Of a stretch of 46,444 bases of DNA, positions 41,586-46,444 are shown one piece after another; positions within the stretch are counted from its first letter, which is position 1; every line of letters begins with the position of its first letter. Origin of the DNA: Phormidium sp. FACHB-1136 (lineage in GTDB: Bacteria; Cyanobacteriota; Cyanobacteriia; Phormidesmidales; Phormidesmidaceae); the NCBI RefSeq assembly GCF_014697375.1, contig NZ_JACJRS010000046.1, positions 1 through 46,444 on the forward strand, read 5' to 3'. The translations under genes were made by a program, and so were the position numbers. The notes beneath the pieces were generated by a model that saw nothing but the letters and a program-made list of their open reading frames with translations, made no database searches and had not been told where the DNA came from.

Positions 41586-43580
41586 ATGCTGGAACGTCGT
41601 CGGTATCGTTCTCTTCCCCTCAAGCGCAGACGCGCCCAGCGCCGCATGACCCGGCTATCGGGGCTGGTAATGGGGGCGGTATTGGGGAGCAGTGTACTGC
41701 TGGCGGCATTTCGCACCGTGAGCGGTTCCTGGCGGGGGCCGATGGTGATGGCCCAGCGTCCGGTGGGGCAGGTGGTGAACCGGGCCGAGGTGGCCCAGGG
41801 AATTCGCCAAATTCAGACCGCCAACGGGCGTCCGGTGCTGAACCCTCTGCCCATTGCCGAGGAAGTGTGGACCTGCGAGGTGGTAGTGATTGGCGGCACC
41901 CTGGGCGGGGTAGCGGCGGCTTCCCACGCCATGAAAACCGGGGCCACCACCTGCATGATTGAACTCACCCCCTGGTTGGGCGGGCAGATCAGCTCCCAGG
42001 GGGTGTCGGCCATTGATGAATCGCGGGCCATGCGCTGGCGGCGGAATTTTTCCCCCAGTTGGGAGGCCTTTAAAACGCTCATTCGCCGACAGCCTGTACA
42101 TTTGCCTGCCTGGACGGGGCTGGGCAGTCCGCAATCGGTGGCGGCGGTGAATAGCTGCTGGGTGGGAGAACTGTGCTTTTCCCCCAGGGCGGGGGCCACG
42201 GCGGCGGAAATGTGGCTGCGGCAGGCGGTGCAGAGTGCGCCAGAAAGCCGTTGGGCCACCTCTACGGCCTTTAAAGGAGCGGCCTTTGATGCGTCGGGGC
42301 GGGTGGTAACGGCGGTCTATGGGGTGCGACGGATTCCCCTCGATCCCAACTATGTCCCCACCGGAAGGCTCTCCCGCGAGCTTTCGGAATGGTATAGCTG
42401 GTCGGACAGCGATATTTACAACAAAATTCCCGTGCGCCTGCAACCACCCCCCGGTGGCCGCATGGTGGTGATTGACGCCACCGACACCGGGGAACTGGTG
42501 GGCTGGGCCAACCTGCCCCACCGCACGGGTTCCGATGCCCAGTCCTTCACTGGGGAAGTGAACGCGCCCCCCCGCGAAAACCCGGAATGCACCCAAGCCT
42601 ACACCTATCCCTTCGTGCTGGCTACGCTGGATGATGGCAAGGCCAGCCTGAAGGAACTGCAAAAAATCGAGCCCGCCTTCACCAAGGAAGAGCACTGGCA
42701 GGAGTTTGACCTAGAGGGGTTCCCCTTTTTCAACAGCAGCAGCGTATTTAACTATCGCCGCATCGTCAGCCATGCCACCGATAGCGGCAATGTCAACGTC
42801 ACCCGACCGGGGGAAATGACGCTGATTAACTGGAACAAGGGCAACGACTGGCACTTTATGGATCCGCCCCTGGTGTTGACCGAAGAGGATATTCGCCTCA
42901 CTGGGCAAAAGCAGGACTGGATGGGTGGGCTGTCGGTGGAATCCCTCAACTATGGCGAAATTCACGCCCTGATGTTTGCGGAATGGCTGATTGACCGAGA
43001 AACCACCGACAAACTGCCCCTCACCTTCTTGATGGGCAAAGACTCACCCCTGGGCACCCAGTCGGGCCTGAGCATGGTGCCCTACATTCGCGAGGGTCGC
43101 CGTATTTTGGGCCGTCCCGCCTATGGCCAAGACAGCTTTATGGCCGTGGAAGCCGATCTGCGCGAAGACATGACCGGGGGCCGAGACTTTAGCCCCACCG
43201 CCGTGGCCCTCGCCCACTACGACATCGACATCCACGGCTGCCGCTACCGTGACTGGAGACCTTCCTACGAAGCCGCCGCCGCCAGCATTAAGGAATTTGT
43301 GGTGCGGCCCCTGCAAATTCCCCTGGAAGCCATCGTGCCCCAGGGCGTAGACAACGTGCTGATTGGCGGTAAGAGTATGGCCGTCAGCCACATCGTCAAC
43401 GGCGTCACCCGCGTCCACTACGGTGAATGGAGCATTGGTGGGGCCGCTGGGGCCACCGCTGGCTGGCTGCTGCGGGAGGGCAAACCCGCCGATCTCACCC
43501 CGGCCCAGATTGTGGTCACAGGCCAAATGCCAGCCCTGCAAGCCTTCCTCGTCTCCCAAGGTCTCCGCTTCACCTGGTAG
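41586..43580 (+). CDS. FAD-dependent oxidoreductase with N-terminal membrane anchor
   Basis: A 664-residue flavoprotein. The N-terminus is very basic (RRRYRSLPLKRRRAQRRM), then a hydrophobic stretch (LSGLVMGAVLGSSVLLAAF) that is either a signal or an anchor. The FAD-binding strand CEVVVIGGTLGGVAAASHAM (about 95-115) and TPWLGGQISSQGVSAIDES match the FAD-dependent oxidoreductase family (PF12831 type). The C-terminus has IGGKSMAVSHIVNGVTRVHY. The substrate is unknown. ATG 41586 is chosen; a TTG at 41541 and an ATG at 41646 are alternatives. Confidence 0.85.
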   Translation: MLERRRYRSLPLKRRRAQRRMTRLSGLVMGAVLGSSVLLAAFRTVSGSWRGPMVMAQRPVGQVVNRAEVAQGIRQIQTANGRPVLNPLPIAEEVWTCEVVVIGGTLGGVAAASHAMKTGATTCMIELTPWLGGQISSQGVSAIDESRAMRWRRNFSPSWEAFKTLIRRQPVHLPAWTGLGSPQSVAAVNSCWVGELCFSPRAGATAAEMWLRQAVQSAPESRWATSTAFKGAAFDASGRVVTAVYGVRRIPLDPNYVPTGRLSRELSEWYSWSDSDIYNKIPVRLQPPPGGRMVVIDATDTGELVGWANLPHRTGSDAQSFTGEVNAPPRENPECTQAYTYPFVLATLDDGKASLKELQKIEPAFTKEEHWQEFDLEGFPFFNSSSVFNYRRIVSHATDSGNVNVTRPGEMTLINWNKGNDWHFMDPPLVLTEEDIRLTGQKQDWMGGLSVESLNYGEIHALMFAEWLIDRETTDKLPLTFLMGKDSPLGTQSGLSMVPYIREGRRILGRPAYGQDSFMAVEADLREDMTGGRDFSPTAVALAHYDIDIHGCRYRDWRPSYEAAAASIKEFVVRPLQIPLEAIVPQGVDNVLIGGKSMAVSHIVNGVTRVHYGEWSIGGAAGATAGWLLREGKPADLTPAQIVVTGQMPALQAFLVSQGLRFTW

Positions 43581-43594
43581 CCCGCCCCGCCCGA

Positions 43595-43810
43595 CGCCCC
43601 CTGCCTAGCTGCATCGCCGGAGAGCGCCACTGCCCACCGGAATTTTGCGCCGGAGTCTGGGGCTACGAAGACCTCCTAGACCGCCGCAACGACCCCGAAG
43701 ACCCCGACTATGCCAAACTCTGGGAACAAACTGGCTACGACTTTGACCCCGAAAAATTCAACCTAGAGGCCGCCAACCAGCGCTTACTAGCCATCGCCAC
43801 TCCCCCCTGA
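43595..43810 (+). pseudogene. C-terminal remnant of a plasmid pRiA4b ORF-3-like gene
   Basis: Starting near 43595 and ending at the TGA at 43808-43810, the frame reads CIAGERHCPPEFCAGVWGYE, then DLLDRRNDPEDP, and DFDPEKFNLEAANQRLL. This is the characteristic 'G.R.CPPE.CGG..GY..LL' and 'FDPE.FD...N..L' end of pRiA4b ORF-3-family proteins. The N-terminal two thirds of the family are missing; upstream in this frame lies the FAD oxidoreductase in a different frame. It has no start codon of its own. A degraded accessory gene. Confidence 0.7.
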
Positions 43811-43899
43811 TGAGGGGGTGAAATCTCCTGAGACCATACAATACATCTACCCTATAGACAGCCTCACCCGGTTCCGCTGCCTAGGGCGAATGTAGGATA

Positions 43900-44163
43900 A
43901 TGGTCAAAACGACAGACTACTTCGAGGATTTTGCTCGTCACAAGCACCCTGAAGTTCAGCGGGAGTGGATCGAGCGTGTTTTAGCGAACCCGGTCAAGAC
44001 GGAACAACAAGAAAATCGCCGGATTTCCTACTGGGGAAACATTGTTGAAGCCAATAACCGTGTGCTACGGGTGATCACGCTAGACGATGGTGAAACGGTT
44101 CATAACGCATTTTTTGATCGCAATTTCTATCGACGACAACAGCGAGGTGAAGAACCTAGATGA
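43900..44163 (+). CDS. Small protein, possible toxin of a two-gene module
   Basis: An 87-residue protein rich in Arg, Glu and Asn, with no membrane segment. The sequence HPEVQREWIERVLANPVKTE, RISYWGNIVEANNRVLRVIT and NAFFDRNFYRR resembles small cyanobacterial proteins paired with DUF2283 proteins, with a DUF4258-like (RelE-like-sized) appearance. Its stop overlaps the next gene's start (ATGA, 44160-44163), so they are co-translated. The toxin role is inference only. Confidence 0.65.
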   Translation: MVKTTDYFEDFARHKHPEVQREWIERVLANPVKTEQQENRRISYWGNIVEANNRVLRVITLDDGETVHNAFFDRNFYRRQQRGEEPR

Positions 44164-44366
44164 AAATCCGGTACTTTCCAGAAACAGACACCTTAGCCAT
44201 TGAGCTAACCAGTAAGCCCGTGGTAACAACCGACGCGATTACCGACGATCTCATTCTGGATTACGACAATGAAGGAAAAGTTGTCGCCATCACCCTAGAT
44301 AACTATTCCCACAATGTCGATGTGCTTGACCTTCAGGCGTTTGGGGTATCTTTGGCCCCTGCATGA
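44160..44366 (+). CDS. DUF2283-family small protein
   Basis: A 68-residue protein with the DUF2283 pattern: KIRYFPETDTLAIELTS at the start (in the family usually 'Y....D.L.I'), DLILDYDNEGKVVAITLDNY in the middle, and the 'D.L' stretch DVLDLQ near the end. The family is often encoded next to a small partner, as here with four-base overlap, and is suspected of antitoxin-like function. Its 3' end overlaps the convergent gene at 44333 by 34 bp. Confidence 0.8.
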   Translation: MKIRYFPETDTLAIELTSKPVVTTDAITDDLILDYDNEGKVVAITLDNYSHNVDVLDLQAFGVSLAPA

Positions 44367-44692
44367 TCGTGGAGTAATGATTCTCCCTCTACCCAGGCCC
44401 GAAAGCGCGAACCGTGGCGGATGGGATGAACATTCTCAAGATACAGGTTGCGAATGGTGCGATTTACAAAACCGAGATAGTCGTCGATTTCTTCGTAGCG
44501 GTCGAACTCGGCGATTTCTTCTGGAGTGAGGGTTGCCTCGGATTGTTTTTGCAGCAAGGTCTCAATGCGATGCTGAAGGGCTTGGGATGCCCTAAAGATA
44601 GGGATTCCCTCTTCAACCACAATGCTGACAGCCCCTTCAATGGAGAGAGAAGCCGGAAGACTTTGTAAGGATGGCGGAACCAGAATTGTCAT
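44333..44692 (-). CDS. Conserved hypothetical protein, 119 residues
   Basis: No domain recognised. The N-terminal half is LPPSLQSLPASL-like and the middle strongly helical and acidic (TLLQKQSEATLTPEEIAEFD followed by RYEEIDDYLGFVNRTIRNLY). The end is IRHGSRFRAWVEGESL, then a tail LHDHAGAKDTPNA that reads over the 3' end of the convergent DUF2283 gene. The IRHGSRFR..VEGESL block recurs at 44792-44860, where a stop follows at once. The extra tail may therefore be an acquired extension after loss of the original stop. Confidence 0.6.
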   Translation of the reverse strand: MTILVPPSLQSLPASLSIEGAVSIVVEEGIPIFRASQALQHRIETLLQKQSEATLTPEEIAEFDRYEEIDDYLGFVNRTIRNLYLENVHPIRHGSRFRAWVEGESLLHDHAGAKDTPNA

Positions 44693-44724
44693 CGCTATTC
44701 TCCTAGTGATTTCCTTTGTAGCCC

Positions 44725-44792
44725 AGATCCCAGGGTTCTACCCCGCTGTGCCCCATAATTGATCGCCAAAACACCAAAGAACCCTGGGATCT
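44725..44792. repeat. 15-bp perfect inverted repeat
   Basis: AGATCCCAGGGTTCT (44725-44739) and AGAACCCTGGGATCT (44778-44792) are exact reverse complements with 38 bases between. They lie directly downstream (minus strand) of the duplicated IRHGSRFR block. Could be a terminator-like structure or the edge of a small mobile repeat. Confidence 0.55.
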
Positions 44793-44880
44793 TAGCCCAA
44801 TGATTCCCCTTCCACCAAGCCCCGAAAGCGTGAACCGTGGCGGATGGAGGCAAAGTCGGTGTCGGTAGCTTTCCCGCTGA
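44792..44880 (-). pseudogene. Remnant carrying a second copy of the IRHGSRFR...VEGESL block
   Basis: The minus-strand frame reads ATDTDFASIRHGSRFRGLVE then GESLG and a stop at 44792-44794. About 45 bases are nearly identical to the 3' end of the gene at 44333. The frame has no proper start: upstream it runs back into the 3' end of the Tat-exported gene. Best explained as a leftover of a paralogue or a small duplicated cassette. Confidence 0.5.
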
Positions 44881-44906
44881 TTCCCTGATTCTGGACGAGT
44901 ATTAGA

Positions 44907-45620
44907 TCAAGCGAACTCCACCCGAATTCGAGGTATCCGAACCATGCGATGGGCATTGATGGTGACATCAATGGTGCCAAAACCGCCCAATCGAGGTTCA
45001 ACCGCGTTGTAGTAAATGCGAGTGCCTGTATCTGAGAACGTATTCGGGTAAATAATCGATCCCCCTGAACTCCAAGTCCTCCAGTCGGCTAGCTGAATGC
45101 CCCCTCTAGGACGCGGCAAAATAGCCGCCTGAACATCAGAAGGAGAAAGATTCTCGTGTTGCTTGAGGTATTCAGCCGCCACAGCCATCCCAATGGGGCC
45201 AGGGCCAGCAAAAGCCGACATCGTAGCTTGGCCATTGTTCATACGCGGAAAAGCCAGCCCCACACTGTTGCCCAGAGGTTCCTCACGAAATGCACCCACA
45301 ATGTAGGTCTGCCCCGGCCTAGTGCTTTCAGCGATATTGATATCGGTAAAGGATCGCCGAACAAATTCTCTCTGGGCAAGTTGTGCTTCTAAGCGTGAGT
45401 CAAACCATTCTTGCCTTTGACGCCCCACCCTAGAACCCGACCCAAGCGCGGCAAGGGCTAACCCACCTAACGCCATACTCATCAAGCTAGGTGCAGCAAC
45501 TGTCTTGAGAAAGAAAAGAAAAATAATCGCTTTAGCCTCTGGCGGTTTTAATGCACCTAAACTAACCGTAAAGGCACAAGCACCAACCGAGCTAAACGTA
45601 ATAAAATCTCTGCGCTTCAT
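44907..45620 (-). CDS. Tat-exported protein of unknown function
   Basis: A 237-residue protein with a twin-arginine signal peptide: MKRRDFITFSSVGACAFTVS, matching the RRxFL/I pattern, followed by a hydrophobic stretch and AKA. A second hydrophobic stretch (about 45-62, VAAPSLMSMALGGLALAALG) may anchor it. The mature part ends in a beta-rich region (TIDVTINAHRMVRIPRIRVE). No enzyme motif is recognised. It follows the gene at 45617 with a 4-base overlap, so they are one operon. Export folded through Tat suggests a cofactor or a complex with a partner. Confidence 0.75.
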   Translation of the reverse strand: MKRRDFITFSSVGACAFTVSLGALKPPEAKAIIFLFFLKTVAAPSLMSMALGGLALAALGSGSRVGRQRQEWFDSRLEAQLAQREFVRRSFTDINIAESTRPGQTYIVGAFREEPLGNSVGLAFPRMNNGQATMSAFAGPGPIGMAVAAEYLKQHENLSPSDVQAAILPRPRGGIQLADWRTWSSGGSIIYPNTFSDTGTRIYYNAVEPRLGGFGTIDVTINAHRMVRIPRIRVEFA

Positions 45621-46138
45621 GGCTCTAGAATTTCCTCAAAAAAGTAAATAGATGAGCAGGCTCGTCCTCCTGAATAATAGGCACTCGTCGTTCTTGTACA
45701 CGTAGCTTCAAGAGCTAGACTTCTTGTATTTGAGACGTCAATAATCCAAGTGATTTGATCTCCCGGTCTGACATCCCTATAGCCACTAAACTGACCATCT
45801 CTATAGATTGACAAACGTGAAACAGCTCCATCCCTTGCGTATCGGCTGCTGTCTGGAACCCCAAAAGATAATGTTAGCCTTCTATATTGAGAAGACTCGT
45901 TAGATGATGCCAGCCTAAAGATTATTTGAGTAGGATCTCTTTGATCAATTATTGATCTGAAACTATCTCCTCCGCTACTACCTATGTGGGCAAATGCCTC
46001 AAATATTTCAAGGCCGACTGCAATATCTCCACTAAAGGAACGATAACGACCTTGGATTTCTTGTTTTGGCATTTCAGACAGAGAAGCTGTACCAGCGGGT
46101 CTACGTTGGGCATAAGCTGATATGCATTTAAATTGCAT
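45617..46138 (-). CDS. Hypothetical protein, probably 5'-truncated, NPCBM-like segment
   Basis: About 173 residues from ATG 46138. The central and C-terminal part (DQRDPTQIIFRLASSNESSQ, then RRLTLSFGVPDSSRYARDGA, VSRLSIYRDGQFSGYRDV, ITWIIDVSNTRSLALEATC) looks like an NPCBM-type carbohydrate-binding beta-sandwich. The resemblance is by eye. The first ATG lies inside the end of the transposase gene, so the true N-terminus (possibly a signal peptide) was probably removed by the insertion. Its stop overlaps the next gene's start by four bases. AT-rich compared with the rest of the window. Confidence 0.55.
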   Translation of the reverse strand: MQFKCISAYAQRRPAGTASLSEMPKQEIQGRYRSFSGDIAVGLEIFEAFAHIGSSGGDSFRSIIDQRDPTQIIFRLASSNESSQYRRLTLSFGVPDSSRYARDGAVSRLSIYRDGQFSGYRDVRPGDQITWIIDVSNTRSLALEATCTRTTSAYYSGGRACSSIYFFEEILEP

Positions 46139-46444
46139 TGACTGTGTTTCCTTTGTTTTTGATCTTGCGATCCCAGTTGATGACAAGCTGCCCTTCGTTC
46201 AATAGGTTATGAACAAGCGCTTCTAAATCCTCAATCGACTCAAATAGACGATTGGCAATGAATTCCTTTGCAGAGTGCCAAACTAACTCGATTAAATTAT
46301 AGTCCGGACTGTAGGGTGGCAGAAATTCTAAAACAATGTTGGGCATCTCCTTCGCTATCTTCTCTAGAATCTCTGCCTTTTTATGAATACTTGCATTGTC
46401 TAAAATGATAAGAATCTTAGGGCCATCCTGCTCAAAGTCTTCAA
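46128..46444 (-). mobile_element. IS630-type transposase, C-terminal part, cut by window edge
   Basis: The frame enters from the right edge and ends at TAA 46128-46130. It reads DGPKILIILDNASIHKKAEI, FLPPYSPDYNLIELVWHSAK and EFIANRLF. These are the second half of a DDE transposase of the IS630/Tc1 group: the Asp in LDNASIHK and the final Glu in NLIELVW are both visible. The gene is AT-rich, unlike its surroundings. The left end of the element should lie shortly beyond the stop (around 46080-46125), but I could not identify its terminal repeat. Confidence 0.85.

Noticed and set aside
41655..42695. 346-residue minus-strand frame opposite the FAD oxidoreductase
   Set aside because: Long only because of GC-rich codon bias; Gly/His/Arg-rich composition with no recognisable domain.
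1..46444. CRISPR array, tRNA or rRNA genes
   Set aside because: No regularly spaced repeats with unique spacers and no tRNA-like TPsiC/anticodon pattern were seen in the gaps. This was read by eye; a tRNAscan/Infernal run would be decisive.

Overview
The window is cyanobacterial chromosome. It carries psbH, psbN, the orange carotenoid protein with its recovery protein, phytoene synthase, a full beta-carboxysome shell operon, and specialised NDH-1 subunits for CO2 uptake. The ccmK2-K1-L-M-N-O operon places it among beta-cyanobacteria (form IB Rubisco type). Coding DNA is fairly GC-rich except for the last ~850 bases, which are clearly AT-rich. Genus cannot be fixed from sequence reading alone; a filamentous Leptolyngbya/Nodosilinea-like lineage is only a guess.

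Layout. 1-1050: an XRE regulator divergent from a small conserved protein across an 18-bp inverted-repeat operator, then a DUF2281-like pseudogene with one in-frame TAG. 1256-2689: photoprotection pair ocp and frp. 2727-10593: mostly housekeeping and membrane genes (conserved membrane protein, CAAD/CURT1-like protein, Rossmann reductase, CDF metal exporter, MoaD-like protein, TonB-like protein, cobI, DAHP synthase). 10916-18562: GNAT, gamma-glutamyltransferase, yqeK-rsfS, GT2 glycosyltransferase, an alpha/beta-hydrolase-fold protein overlapping sixA, and an exported protein.

18762-29021 is the CO2-concentrating supercluster. ccmK2-K1-L-M-N-O runs leftward and ndhF-ndhD-cup runs rightward from a shared 702-bp intergenic region. 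The shell proteins, CcmM/CcmN scaffold and CO2-hydrating NDH-1 complex together trap CO2 as bicarbonate and supply the carboxysome. The short Cup protein, the missing cupS and the position beside ccm favour the ndhF4-ndhD4-cupB (constitutive NDH-1MS') set over the F3/D3/CupA set. CcmM here has lost two of the three gamma-carbonic-anhydrase zinc histidines.

29125-43580: phoH-khpA-rpsP, psbN/psbH, tatA, pth, a DICT-GAF histidine kinase, a secreted dienelactone-hydrolase-like protein, a PCP_red small protein, a WecA/MraY-like transferase, glyA, crtB, an SGNH hydrolase and an FAD oxidoreductase. 43595-46444 is an accessory tail: a pRiA4b ORF-3 remnant, a two-gene toxin-antitoxin-like pair, a duplicated C-terminal cassette, a Tat-exported protein with a partner truncated at its 5' end, and an IS630-type transposase running off the window edge.

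No rRNA, tRNA or CRISPR array was recognised.
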